A DNA stretch of 17,385 bases from Azohydromonas lata NBRC 102462 (GCA_945878385.1 CAMCTE010000030.1:1-17385); one strand, 5' to 3'; counted from the stretch's first letter, positions 1-7,797 are shown. A program made the numbers and translations. The notes: generated by a model not told the origin, from the sequence alone.

Positions 1-1
1 A

Positions 2-1555
2 GAAGTGCTCAAGCTCACGCAGGATGAGTTGATGCGGCACGAGGCGGCCGGCATCACCACCCAGTCGTTTCCCAAGATGGTGCGCTTGGGCGGTGTGGAC
101 TGTGCAGCGGCCTATCTGCATGAGCCCGGCAACGCGCGCGATGGGCTGACGGTGACGGTGCCTCTGTATGCGCTGAACCAAGTGCAGGAAGCCCGTTGCG
201 AGTGGCTGGTGCCGGGGATGATCAAGGAGAAGGTGCAGGCTCTGTGCAAGTCGTTGCACCAGAAGGCGCGTTCGCGCCTGGTGCCGCTGCCGGAATTCGC
301 CGCCGAGTTCTGCGAGCTGGCGCGTTTTGGCGAAGGCTCGCTGATGGACGCCCTGCTCAAGGCGGTGCGCGAACGCACGCAACTGGCGGTGCAAAAGGCC
401 GATTTCAAGGTGGAGCAGCTACCGGCCCACCTGATGATGAATCTTCGCGTGGTGGACGAACATGGTCGCCAGTTGGGCATGGGGCGGAATGTGGCTGCGC
501 TCAAGGCGGAGTGGGGAACGCAAGCGCGCGGAGCCTTTCAGGCGCTGGCCACGCTGCGCCTGACAGGTGCCAGCCTGGAGGAACCTGCGGCGGTGCCGGC
601 CGACGCGGTGGCGCCTGTGGCTGCATCCGCCAAGGTGCCGGTTGCAGCGCGGGCCCCAGGGAGGTCTGGCGACGCCGACAAGGGCGCGAGGGCGGAGGCT
701 GCAGAAGACACGGTCTACGGCGATTGGAACTTCGGTGAACTGCCCGAGATCATGGAGATTCGCCGCAAGGGGCAGGTGCTGGTGGGCTTTCCTGCGCTGG
801 TGGACCAGGGCAGTGGCGTGCGCATCGAGGTGTTCGATGAGCCCGATCAGGCGCGCCCCATCCACCGGCAAGGGCTCAGACGGCTGGTGGCGCTGCAGTT
901 GCGCGAGCCGCTGAAGTTTCTGGAAAAGAACATACCCGACCTGCAGCGCATGGCGGTGGCCTACATGCCGCTGGGCACCGAGCAGGAGCTCAAAGAACAG
1001 ATCGTCCAATTGGCTTTGGACCGTGCCTTCTTGGGTGACGCCTTGCCCACGGATGAAAGCACCTTTCGCCGCACGGTGGAACAGGGTCGGCCGCGCTTGA
1101 ACCTGGTGGCGCAGGAAGTGGCCCGCGTGGCCGCTCAGGTCTTGGTCGAGCACTCGGCGGCGCTGCGCAAGTTGCGCGATGCGCGACTGCCCAAGGAAGT
1201 CCATGAAGACATCCAGGCGCAACTGCAGCGACTGGTGGGCAAGCGCTTCATCGCTGAAGTGCCGTGGCTGCAGATGCAGCACCTGGTGCGCTACCTCAAG
1301 GCGGTGGTGATGCGCATCGACAAGCACCGGGGTGACGCCGAACGCGACCAGCAGCGGCTGGCTGAGTTGCGCCCGCTGGAGCAGCGCTGGATGCGCCGTG
1401 TGCAGGAACTCAAGGGGCGGCGCGACGAACGCTTGGAGGAATTCCGCTGGCTGCTGGAGGAGCTGCGTGTGAGCCTGTTTGCGCAGGAACTGCGCACACC
1501 GCAGCCGGTGAGCGCCAAACGGCTGGAAAAGGTCTGGGCGCAGATGCAGGCCTGA
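2..1555 (+). CDS. hrpA: ATP-dependent RNA helicase HrpA, C-terminal part (5' partial)
   Basis: This is the C-terminal 517 residues of a DEAH-box RNA helicase of the HrpA family. The open frame runs into the left edge, so the helicase core lies outside the window. The GTG at 5 is an internal Val codon, not a start. The visible part matches the long C-terminal region typical of HrpA (DUF3418). Numbering from that GTG, there is FPKMVRLGGV (22-31), TVPLYALNQV (51-60), EWLVPGMIKEKV (66-77) and LPAHLMMNLRVVDEHGRQLG (139-158). A low-complexity Ala/Pro/Val stretch (about 187-236) separates two conserved blocks and looks like a flexible linker. The last part is rich in Arg/Glu/Leu helices (LRPLEQRWMRRVQELKGRRD). 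The family acts on structured RNA and stalled ribosomes in the cytoplasm. The gene converges on the chemosensory operon with 21 bases between stop codons. Family call secure; domain borders approximate. Confidence 0.93.
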   Translation, partial: EVLKLTQDELMRHEAAGITTQSFPKMVRLGGVDCAAAYLHEPGNARDGLTVTVPLYALNQVQEARCEWLVPGMIKEKVQALCKSLHQKARSRLVPLPEFAAEFCELARFGEGSLMDALLKAVRERTQLAVQKADFKVEQLPAHLMMNLRVVDEHGRQLGMGRNVAALKAEWGTQARGAFQALATLRLTGASLEEPAAVPADAVAPVAASAKVPVAARAPGRSGDADKGARAEAAEDTVYGDWNFGELPEIMEIRRKGQVLVGFPALVDQGSGVRIEVFDEPDQARPIHRQGLRRLVALQLREPLKFLEKNIPDLQRMAVAYMPLGTEQELKEQIVQLALDRAFLGDALPTDESTFRRTVEQGRPRLNLVAQEVARVAAQVLVEHSAALRKLRDARLPKEVHEDIQAQLQRLVGKRFIAEVPWLQMQHLVRYLKAVVMRIDKHRGDAERDQQRLAELRPLEQRWMRRVQELKGRRDERLEEFRWLLEELRVSLFAQELRTPQPVSAKRLEKVWAQMQA

Positions 1556-1580
1556 GCAGCCTGCACCTGCGGTCTCTCAG
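1552..1580. terminator. Inverted repeat across two convergent stop codons
   Basis: CTGAG at 1552-1556 and CTCAG at 1576-1580 are complementary. They embrace both the hrpA stop (1553-1555) and the stop of the opposite-strand receptor-like gene (1577-1579). A shorter GCAG/CTGC pair lies inside. The stem is short, the loop is long and there is no T tract on either strand, so it is a weak candidate for a shared bidirectional terminator. Only 20 bases (1557-1576 approximately) lie outside coding sequence here. Confidence 0.2.
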
Positions 1581-2854
1581 AACAGTTCGACGCGCGGGCC
1601 GTTGGCGGTGGCCAGTTGCAAAGGCGGCTGTCCTGCGGTGGATGCCGAGGCCGATTGCCCATCGGCGTTGGAACCATCTCCCTGCCAATCGTCCACTGGA
1701 GCCTCCGCACCCGTGGCCGATGCATGGGCCACCCGCTGGGAGTGCATGACATAGTTGCTTGTCCATGTGGCCAGCAACTCTTCCAGCAGCACTGGGGGTG
1801 GTGGTGCCTCGCCATCGATCAGCTCGTAGATCTGGGCGAAGTGTTCCGATAGGCTGGACATTGCATCCTTGATGTGTTCCAGCAACTGTCGGTTGATGTC
1901 TTGGAATTGCATGTCGGCCAGCGTTTCGATGATGTCACTGTTGACCTCGGCCATACCCGAATCCATGCTCGTACTCAGCTCGCCCAGATAGGGCACGACC
2001 TCGGCCAGTGTTTGGCTCATGGACTGGACATGTTGAGCGATTTCTTCTAGCTGTGTGGCCGCTGCAGAGCCCTGCATGTTCTCGGCATTGGCCAGTTCAT
2101 CATCAATCGTGGTGGCTGCGGCCTGGATGCCTTCGGTAATCTGGCGTGCGGCTTCGGCCGTTTGCGTCGACAGCCGACGCACTTCAGTGGCCACCACCTT
2201 GAAACCGGCACCCTCACGCCCGGCGCGAGCAGCTTCGATGGAGGCGTTGATGGCCAACAGATTGGTCTGGCGCGAAATGTCGCTGATGAGCGAGGCCAGG
2301 GGGGAGAGTTGGCGCACTTGTTCGGCCACGGCGCGGATGCGGTCCTGATTGGCCCGCTGCGAGCGGTCAAACTCCTCCTGGTGAGTGGCCAGTTGGGAGA
2401 TGGTGGCCGAGTGGGTATCGGCGCTGCTGAGGGAGTCGCTGCTGAGTTGCTGAGACCGCTCCACCGCCACCATGATGCGCTGGCGCAACTGCACCGCGTT
2501 CTGGTGCACACGGTTCATGCGGTCCATCATCGCCATCACCGCACTCTCTGAGGTGTCGATGGTGGTTTGTACTTGGCGGCTGAGCACCTCGAAGGCCTGG
2601 CGCAGGGTGTGGATGTCCTGCGCCACGACATCGCTGGCGCGCTTGTTGCGGCCAATCTTGGGCTGTTGGATGAAGTGGATGCTCAGTTGACCCAAGGCCA
2701 TGCCCAGCACCAGCGCCAGTGCTTCGGCCGTCGTGATCACTTCCGGCCAGATCAGGTGCAGGGCGGCGGCCACCAGCGTGACCCCGATCAGGGCCAGCAG
2801 CCGGCGCGAAAAGGGCCGGCGCATGGAGGGTGGGTTGAAGTCCGGGCTGCTCAT
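1577..2854 (-). CDS. Short membrane-anchored methyl-accepting-type protein with CheZ-like motif
   Basis: A 425-residue receptor-like protein closing the operon. Two hydrophobic segments (about 19-35 and 43-62) form a hairpin with almost no external loop, so it has no periplasmic sensor; no HAMP domain is visible. A helical region leads to a receptor tip (about 193-228) with SRQTNLLAINASIEAARAGR, the CheA/CheW contact hairpin of MCPs. After it, the helix contains QFQDINRQ with Asp319 and Gln323, the spacing of the CheZ catalytic pair. The last 75 residues are Pro/Ala/Ser/Gly-rich and end in RVELF. The start at 2854 is preferred because AAGGA lies 7 bases before it. The ATG at 2878, eight codons upstream, overlaps the stop of the preceding cheY as ATGA but has no ribosome site. 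It is either a receptor coupling membrane state to CheA, or a CheY-P phosphatase docked to the array. The family is sure; the phosphatase role is inference. Confidence 0.85.
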   Translation of the reverse strand: MSSPDFNPPSMRRPFSRRLLALIGVTLVAAALHLIWPEVITTAEALALVLGMALGQLSIHFIQQPKIGRNKRASDVVAQDIHTLRQAFEVLSRQVQTTIDTSESAVMAMMDRMNRVHQNAVQLRQRIMVAVERSQQLSSDSLSSADTHSATISQLATHQEEFDRSQRANQDRIRAVAEQVRQLSPLASLISDISRQTNLLAINASIEAARAGREGAGFKVVATEVRRLSTQTAEAARQITEGIQAAATTIDDELANAENMQGSAAATQLEEIAQHVQSMSQTLAEVVPYLGELSTSMDSGMAEVNSDIIETLADMQFQDINRQLLEHIKDAMSSLSEHFAQIYELIDGEAPPPPVLLEELLATWTSNYVMHSQRVAHASATGAEAPVDDWQGDGSNADGQSASASTAGQPPLQLATANGPRVELF

Positions 2855-2874
2855 CGGGCGTTCCTTGTGTGGCG

Positions 2875-3240
2875 TCATGCGCCGGGCAAAACCTGCTTGA
2901 TGACCTTCACGAGGTCGGCGCCTCCCACAGGCTTGACCAACCAGCCGGTGGCGCCACTCTTTTTGGCCTCATCCTTCTTGGTTTGCTGGCTTTCCGTGGT
3001 CAATGCCAGGATGGGCGTGAACCGCAACAGCTTGCGCGCTTCCCGAATCAGCGACAGCCCGTCCATCTTGGGCATGTTGATGTCGGTGATGATCAGATCG
3101 GGCTTGAAGCCGGCCTTGATCTTGGTCATGGCCGCTTCGCCATCGCCCGCGGTCGTCACTGCAAAGCCACTGATCTCCAAGGTGCCCTTGAGGCTCATGA
3201 GCATCGTGGCCGAGTCGTCAACGAGGAAGATCGATTTCAT
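2875..3240 (-). CDS. cheY: CheY-type single-domain response regulator (second CheY of the operon)
   Basis: A 121-residue receiver domain with no output domain. It has the acidic pair Asp8-Asp9, the phosphoacceptor Asp53 in ITDINMPKMDG, the switch Thr81 (LALTTES) and Lys103 in LVKPV. It would receive phosphate from the CheA encoded just upstream. It either signals to an effector or acts as a phosphate sink beside the other CheY (5898-6311). Its ATG overlaps the end of the STAS-like gene by 4 bases and has AGGAGA 7 bases before it. Its stop lies 20 bases before the preferred start of the last gene. The receiver call is certain; which partner it binds cannot be read from sequence. Confidence 0.93.
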   Translation of the reverse strand: MKSIFLVDDSATMLMSLKGTLEISGFAVTTAGDGEAAMTKIKAGFKPDLIITDINMPKMDGLSLIREARKLLRFTPILALTTESQQTKKDEAKKSGATGWLVKPVGGADLVKVIKQVLPGA

Positions 3241-3509
3241 GGGTGGGTCTCCTGCTCGATGGCTGTCCTATCGGCAGGTGTGGGGTTGGACTTGATGACG
3301 GAGTTCAGCCAAGAATCGGGGCTTTGCGCAGCAATCACGGGTTGCAGCGCCATCAGGCATTGAAGGCCTGCTGCATGGATGTGTTCGCAGTCGGCTAGGC
3401 TCACCTGTCCGTCCGGATGAGCCTGCAGCCAGGTCTGCAAGTCCTGGCACTCTTCGGCGCCGATGCGGCCGCTGATTTCGGCCAATGTGTCGCTGTAGGT
3501 GATGGGCAT
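3237..3509 (-). CDS. Small STAS-like protein lacking the phosphorylatable serine
   Basis: A 90-residue protein between cheA and a cheY. Residues about 10-60 fit the STAS pattern (anti-sigma-factor-antagonist fold): GRIGAEECQDLQTWLQ, then a strand VSLADCEHIH and a helix AAGLQCLMALQPVI. In classical STAS proteins the strand-helix turn reads Asp-Ser-Ser-Gly-Leu, with a phosphorylated serine. Here it reads His-Ala-Ala-Gly-Leu, so serine phosphorylation at this site is impossible. It probably works as a binding module in the signalling complex. Start chosen at 3509: AAGGAG lies 8 bases before, and the ATG shares one base with the cheA stop (TGATG). It overlaps the next cheY by 4 bases. The gene is secure by packing and ribosome site; the STAS call is moderate because the C-terminal 25 residues match nothing I recognise. 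Confidence 0.72.
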   Translation of the reverse strand: MPITYSDTLAEISGRIGAEECQDLQTWLQAHPDGQVSLADCEHIHAAGLQCLMALQPVIAAQSPDSWLNSVIKSNPTPADRTAIEQETHP

Positions 3510-5887
3510 CAGACCAACTCCTTGGGATTGAGGATCATGAGCACGCTGCCATCACCCATGAGCGCCGTGCCGGCGAATCCGGTGATGCCCGACAGCACGC
3601 CTTCCAAAGGCTTGAGGATGATGTCGGAGGTGCCGTGGAAATCGTCGACCAGCAGGCCGATGTTTTCGTTGCCCATGCGCACCACCAGCACGGCCAACTC
3701 ATTGGCGCTGTTGAGCACCGGCTGCGCATCGAGGGCCAACAGCTCATGCAGGGAGCGCAGGGGCACGATGCGGCCGCGCAGGACGGTGGTTTGAGCCGAC
3801 TTGAAGTGGTGGACATCTTCGGCGTTCACCCGCACGGTTTCCACGATCAGGTCCATGGGTACTCCGAACCTGCGTCCACCGGCCTCGATCATCATCACAT
3901 TGGTCACCGCCATCGACAGGGGCAATGCCATGCGGATGAGGGTGCCTTTGCCGCGTTCGCTGGTGAGTTCCACCGTGCCGTTGATGCGCTCGATGGCCGA
4001 GCGCACCACATCCATGCCTACACCGCGGCCTGAAAGGTCCGAGATGGCTTCGGCGGTGGAAAAGCCTGGCAGGAACACGAGTTGCACGGCCTCGTGCTCG
4101 GTCAGCAGCGCGGCACGATCCTCTGGAATGAGGCCTCGCTCAACTGCCTTGGCCCGCACGCGGTCGGTGTCGATGCCGGCACCGTCGTCGCTGATGTCCA
4201 GGATCACGCGGTCGCCTTCCTGGCGGGCGCTCACCTTCAAGGTTCCCTGAGCCGGTTTGCCGTTCTTCTTGCGGACTTCGGGCATTTCAATGCCGTGGTC
4301 CAGGCTGTTGCGAAGGATGTGGATCAGCGGGTCGGCCAAGGGCTCGATCACATTCTTATCGGCTTCAGTGTCTTCGCCTTCGATGACGAGCTGCACGTCT
4401 TTGCCCAGCTTCTTGGAGATGTCGCGCACCAGGCGGCCAAAGCGCTGGAACACCGTGCCCACCGGCAGCATGCGCACCTGCATGATGGCGTGCTGCATAT
4501 CTTCGGCGATACGATTGATCACCGAGTACTGGGCCTTGATCTCCCGGGCCAGTTCGCGCTGGCCGAAGGTTTCCTCGGCGCGGATGGCCAGGTAGGGCAG
4601 GGCGTTTTTGGCCACCACCATCTCGCCGATGAGATCCATCAGGCGGTCGATCTTGTCCTGGGAGACCTTGAGCACCTTCTGTGAGGCGTCGGCGCCATCG
4701 GCGCCGCCACTGCCACGGCGGGGTTCGATCGGGGCCACCAGCCCACCGCCGCCCACGGCGCTTGCGGGGCTGGCACTGCCGCTGGACGCTGCGCCGGCAG
4801 CATCCAGCCCTGCCGGACCATGCTGCTGCGCCCAGGCTGCCAGCGGGCCGGCACCATCGGGTACCTGGGCCAAGCTGTCGCGCAGGGATCCGGCCTCGGC
4901 CGCGAAGGCCCCACTGGCCAGAAGATGGTCGAGCACCCGGCGCACGGCCACCACTGTGCCGGCGGCGATGCCGGGGCGGGCCAACAGCAGTTGTTGGTCG
5001 CGCCAGAGTTGTGCCACTCGCCGGTCGCGGATGGCGGCCACTTTGGGGTCGACCACATCGACCACCACTTTGGGCTTGGCCGGAGCGACATCGAAGATTT
5101 CAATCTGCTCGGGCACATAGCGGAAGTGTTCTTCCACATAGGCGCGCGGTGCGTCGCTGATCAGCACGATGTCGAGATTGCAGGCAAAGCAATCCAGTGC
5201 GTCTGCTGATGGCCAGGCCACCAAGGGCCCTACATCCAAGCCCTGCAGACCGGGGGTGAGCTTGGAGTGGTGCCAGGGGTCTTCTCCCTTGAAGAAGCAC
5301 TCGGCCTCGGGCTTGTATCGCAGGGCCACGCCGCCGGCGGCCACCAGATCGGCCGGCAGGCGTTCCAGCCAATCAGGCCGGGGCTCCAACGGCGCGGCCT
5401 CGGCCAGCGGCGCGGGGGCCGATGCCGACACAGCGGCGGCTTCGGTGGGGGCAGCGTGTGCCGCAGCAGGCGCATGCGCCGCAGCCGCTGCCGCGCTCGG
5501 GTCCAAGTGGCGGCGCAGGTCAGCTGCCAACTGCTGGGAGCGCTCGTCCACAGATGCCGGCAGGCCGCCTTCGGCGGCGATCATGTCCACCAGCTCGGCC
5601 GTGTAGTCCATCGCTTCCAAAAGCGCGTCGGCGATATGGTCGTTGTAGGCCAGGGTACCGTTGCGAACGCGGTCCAGCAGGTCTTCCCCGGCATGCACCA
5701 CCCGCTCCAGGGCCTTAAACTCGAACAGGCCGCAGTTGCCCTTGAGGGTGTGCACCGAGCGGAACAGGTCGTTGAGAAGTTCCCGGTTTTCGGGTTCGCG
5801 CTCCACATCCAGCAGGCGCTGACCGATCATTTCCAGGCACTCGCGCGCCTCGAGGATGAACTGGTCCAGAAGTTCGGTTTGGCTCAT
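3509..5887 (-). CDS. cheA: Chemotaxis histidine kinase CheA
   Basis: A 792-residue cytoplasmic kinase. An N-terminal HPt domain (1-125) carries the phosphorylated His46 in FRSVHTLKGNCGLFEF. An Ala/Pro-rich linker (131-168) follows. A middle region (about 170-360) does not look like the usual CheY-binding P2 domain; it includes CFFKGEDPW and a charged helix RDRRVAQLWRDQQLLLAR. A Gly/Ser/Ala linker (about 362-403) leads to the P3 dimerisation helices (404-475, DRLMDLIGEMVVAKNAL). The ATPase domain has the N box HILRNSLDHGIE (Asn527), the G1 box DDGAGID (568-573) and the G2 box GRGVGMDVV (620-628). A CheW-like P5 domain ends the protein (about 655-790). All catalytic boxes are intact. Start: GAGG 8 bases before the ATG overlaps the stop of the upstream cheY, 10 bases away. 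It phosphorylates the two CheYs and CheB under receptor control. Confidence 0.96.
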   Translation of the reverse strand: MSQTELLDQFILEARECLEMIGQRLLDVEREPENRELLNDLFRSVHTLKGNCGLFEFKALERVVHAGEDLLDRVRNGTLAYNDHIADALLEAMDYTAELVDMIAAEGGLPASVDERSQQLAADLRRHLDPSAAAAAAHAPAAAHAAPTEAAAVSASAPAPLAEAAPLEPRPDWLERLPADLVAAGGVALRYKPEAECFFKGEDPWHHSKLTPGLQGLDVGPLVAWPSADALDCFACNLDIVLISDAPRAYVEEHFRYVPEQIEIFDVAPAKPKVVVDVVDPKVAAIRDRRVAQLWRDQQLLLARPGIAAGTVVAVRRVLDHLLASGAFAAEAGSLRDSLAQVPDGAGPLAAWAQQHGPAGLDAAGAASSGSASPASAVGGGGLVAPIEPRRGSGGADGADASQKVLKVSQDKIDRLMDLIGEMVVAKNALPYLAIRAEETFGQRELAREIKAQYSVINRIAEDMQHAIMQVRMLPVGTVFQRFGRLVRDISKKLGKDVQLVIEGEDTEADKNVIEPLADPLIHILRNSLDHGIEMPEVRKKNGKPAQGTLKVSARQEGDRVILDISDDGAGIDTDRVRAKAVERGLIPEDRAALLTEHEAVQLVFLPGFSTAEAISDLSGRGVGMDVVRSAIERINGTVELTSERGKGTLIRMALPLSMAVTNVMMIEAGGRRFGVPMDLIVETVRVNAEDVHHFKSAQTTVLRGRIVPLRSLHELLALDAQPVLNSANELAVLVVRMGNENIGLLVDDFHGTSDIILKPLEGVLSGITGFAGTALMGDGSVLMILNPKELV

Positions 5888-5897
5888 GGGGTGGGCC

Positions 5898-6311
5898 TCA
5901 CATGGTGGCGGCCACGCGCTGGGCGTTGCCGGCGTCGCCGATCAGCAGGGCGGCGGTCAGCACCAACTCCTGCGGTTTGGCGGGCTTGATCAGGTAAGTG
6001 TTCGCGCCCGCATCCTGTGCCGCGCTGGCGTCATGGGCCTGGGCCTCGGTGGACACCATCATCACCGGTGATTGGCGCACTTGCGCCATGCGACGCAACT
6101 CGCGCACAAAGGTGTAACCGTCCATCTTGGGCATGTTGACATCCACGACATACAGATCAAAGGCCTGGTCCTTGGGTTGGTTCATCACCTTCTCCAAGGC
6201 CTCCACTCCATTGACCGCTTCCTCGACCTTCCAACCGGCGTCGCTGAGCATCTTGCGGTGATACATCCGCACGGTGGCGGCGTCATCAATGACGAGCACA
6301 TGGGTGGTCAT
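5898..6311 (-). CDS. cheY: CheY-type response regulator (first CheY of the operon)
   Basis: A 137-residue single receiver domain. It has Asp9-Asp10, the phosphoacceptor Asp57 in VVDVNMPKMDG, the switch Thr88 in VSTEAQAHD and Lys109 in LIKPA. It is slightly longer than standard CheY because of a C-terminal tail (GDAGNAQRVAATM). It sits between cheR and cheA. Its ATG overlaps the cheR stop by 4 bases and has GGAGG 6 bases before it, inside the cheR end. It is likely the main phosphoacceptor of the neighbouring CheA. The target (motor, enzyme or partner) is unknown, since no flagellar genes are visible. Confidence 0.94.
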   Translation of the reverse strand: MTTHVLVIDDAATVRMYHRKMLSDAGWKVEEAVNGVEALEKVMNQPKDQAFDLYVVDVNMPKMDGYTFVRELRRMAQVRQSPVMMVSTEAQAHDASAAQDAGANTYLIKPAKPQELVLTAALLIGDAGNAQRVAATM

Positions 6312-7174
6312 GGCCTGCCTCCAATGGGGCGTTGGTACACCATGGCATCGGGGAAACGACGCACGGTGAAGAGGGAAGAAATGCGGCTCATCGATTCCGA
6401 GTGGCCCAGACAGACGAAGCCACCGGGGTTCAGTGCGTCGAAGAAGGCGTCTGCAGCCAAACGGCGCGAGTGGTCGTCGAAGTAGATGAGCAGATTGCGG
6501 CAGAAGATGATGTCAACCTCTCGGAAACGCCGCGTTTCCGATGGCTCCGACAAGTTGACCCGCGAAAATTCAACGGCTGACACCAGATCCCTGGACACGG
6601 CATAGTCCCCGTCCCGGTTCTTGGTGAAGTACTTGTCCAGGTAAGGCTTGGGGATCTGCCCCACCGAGCGGGGTGAGTAGATGCCACGCTGCGCGGCAGC
6701 CAATACCCCGGTGTCGATGTCGGAAGACATGATCTCGACGTCATACTCGTTGATTCGCTTCCAACGCTCCAACAGATAGATGGCGATCGTGTAAGGCTCT
6801 TCGCCGGTGGAAGAGGGGATCGACCAGATCTTGATGCGGCTGCCGGGCCTGCGGGTCTTGACGATCTCTTCCAGCATGTCCTTGACCATGCAATCGAACT
6901 GGTAGTACTCGCGGAAGAAATAGGTCTCGTTGACCGTCATCGAATTGACGAGTTCCTGCAGTTCGCCACCCGCGGCTTCGAACCGCAGGTTCACGAAATA
7001 CTGGCGGAAATCACGGCATCCGGTGGCCTCGATGCGCTCGATGAGGCGCTTGTCCACGAAGTAGCGCTTGCTCTCGTCAAAGTGGATACCGGTTTTGCGG
7101 TAGAAGAAGTCGCGGAACTTCGCGAAATCTCCATCCGTGATCGCCGGCGCCAGGGTGGCGTTAGCGGTTTTCAT
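6308..7174 (-). CDS. cheR: Chemotaxis protein methyltransferase CheR
   Basis: A 288-residue S-adenosylmethionine-dependent enzyme that methylates glutamates on chemoreceptors. The N-terminal helical domain covers about 12-75. Conserved family motifs follow: TVNETYFFRE (80-89), the SAM-binding SSTGEEPYTIA (121-131), SDIDT (151-155) and the FCRNLLIYF strand (224-232), with a final GGFVCLGHSES (251-261). The length is normal. The frame is open a further 92 codons upstream, but that part lies in antiparallel reading of the HEAT-repeat gene. The ATG at 7174 overlaps that gene's stop as ATGA, and AGAGGA stands 10 bases before it, so this start is preferred. It works against CheB to tune the receptors of this operon. 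Confidence 0.95.
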   Translation of the reverse strand: MKTANATLAPAITDGDFAKFRDFFYRKTGIHFDESKRYFVDKRLIERIEATGCRDFRQYFVNLRFEAAGGELQELVNSMTVNETYFFREYYQFDCMVKDMLEEIVKTRRPGSRIKIWSIPSSTGEEPYTIAIYLLERWKRINEYDVEIMSSDIDTGVLAAAQRGIYSPRSVGQIPKPYLDKYFTKNRDGDYAVSRDLVSAVEFSRVNLSEPSETRRFREVDIIFCRNLLIYFDDHSRRLAADAFFDALNPGGFVCLGHSESMSRISSLFTVRRFPDAMVYQRPIGGRP

Positions 7175-7797
7175 ACGGACTCGATCCTCTCGATGGCCAC
7201 ATCCGCGGCGAAGCCGAGGAATGGATCTTGCGCGAACCGCTGCACTGCGGCCTGAAGTGCGGGCACGGCCTCGGGCGTGCCGACCTCGGCCACGACCTCC
7301 ACGGCCGCAGCCACCACATTGATGTGTTCGTCGCGGGTCAACACCTTGATGAGCCAGGTGTTGATGTCCGGGTGCTTGAGGTCGCCCAGCAGGTTGACGG
7401 TGAAGATGCGCACATCCGGGTCCGGGTCGTCCAGCAGCGCCTGCATGCATGGACCCACGGCCTGGGGCATTTGGGTCAGAGCCTCGATAGCGCCATTGCG
7501 CAACTGCGCGTCTTCCGAGCGCAGCATCGGCAGCAGGGCCTGCACCGACTGCGCACTGGACAAGGCAGCGATGGTGGTGAAGATGGCTTCGCGTACTTGG
7601 GTTTCGGTTTCGCGCGCCAGGTGGTCACCCAGCGCGGAGACCGCTTCCGGGTGCTCCACCAGGTCGCGCGCAGCCCAACGCCGCTCTTGTGCATTGCCGT
7701 TGCGCAACTGCCGCAGCAGTCCGGGAAGGTCCCGATTTGGGTCGCGCACCGCGACCTCTCTGAGGCCATCTTGTGCAGCAGGCTTACGCAATCCCAT
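7171..7797 (-). CDS. HEAT-repeat protein of the chemosensory operon
   Basis: A 208-residue soluble protein made of about six HEAT-like helical repeats (residues 24-206) after a charged N-terminus. Typical units are LLPMLRSEDAQLRNGAIEAL (88-107) and LLDDPDPDVRIFTVNLLGDL (121-140), with the Asp-Pro/Arg pattern that marks HEAT and PBS-lyase-like repeats. No catalytic motif is visible, so it is probably a scaffold or adaptor. It lies between cheB and cheR and overlaps cheR by 4 bases, which ties it to receptor adaptation. Start chosen at 7797: AAGGA is 7 bases before the ATG and the gene then begins 20 bases after cheB. A longer frame from 7836 would overlap cheB and has no clear ribosome site. 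Exact function unknown. Confidence 0.88.
   Translation of the reverse strand: MGLRKPAAQDGLREVAVRDPNRDLPGLLRQLRNGNAQERRWAARDLVEHPEAVSALGDHLARETETQVREAIFTTIAALSSAQSVQALLPMLRSEDAQLRNGAIEALTQMPQAVGPCMQALLDDPDPDVRIFTVNLLGDLKHPDINTWLIKVLTRDEHINVVAAAVEVVAEVGTPEAVPALQAAVQRFAQDPFLGFAADVAIERIESV

Noticed and set aside
419..1327. 302-codon minus-strand open frame opposite hrpA
   Set aside because: It has antisense composition and no family signature; hrpA is clearly the real gene here.
7175..7450. 92-codon N-terminal extension of CheR
   Set aside because: It lies inside the HEAT gene, has no CheR homology, and the ATGA junction at 7174 is the natural start.
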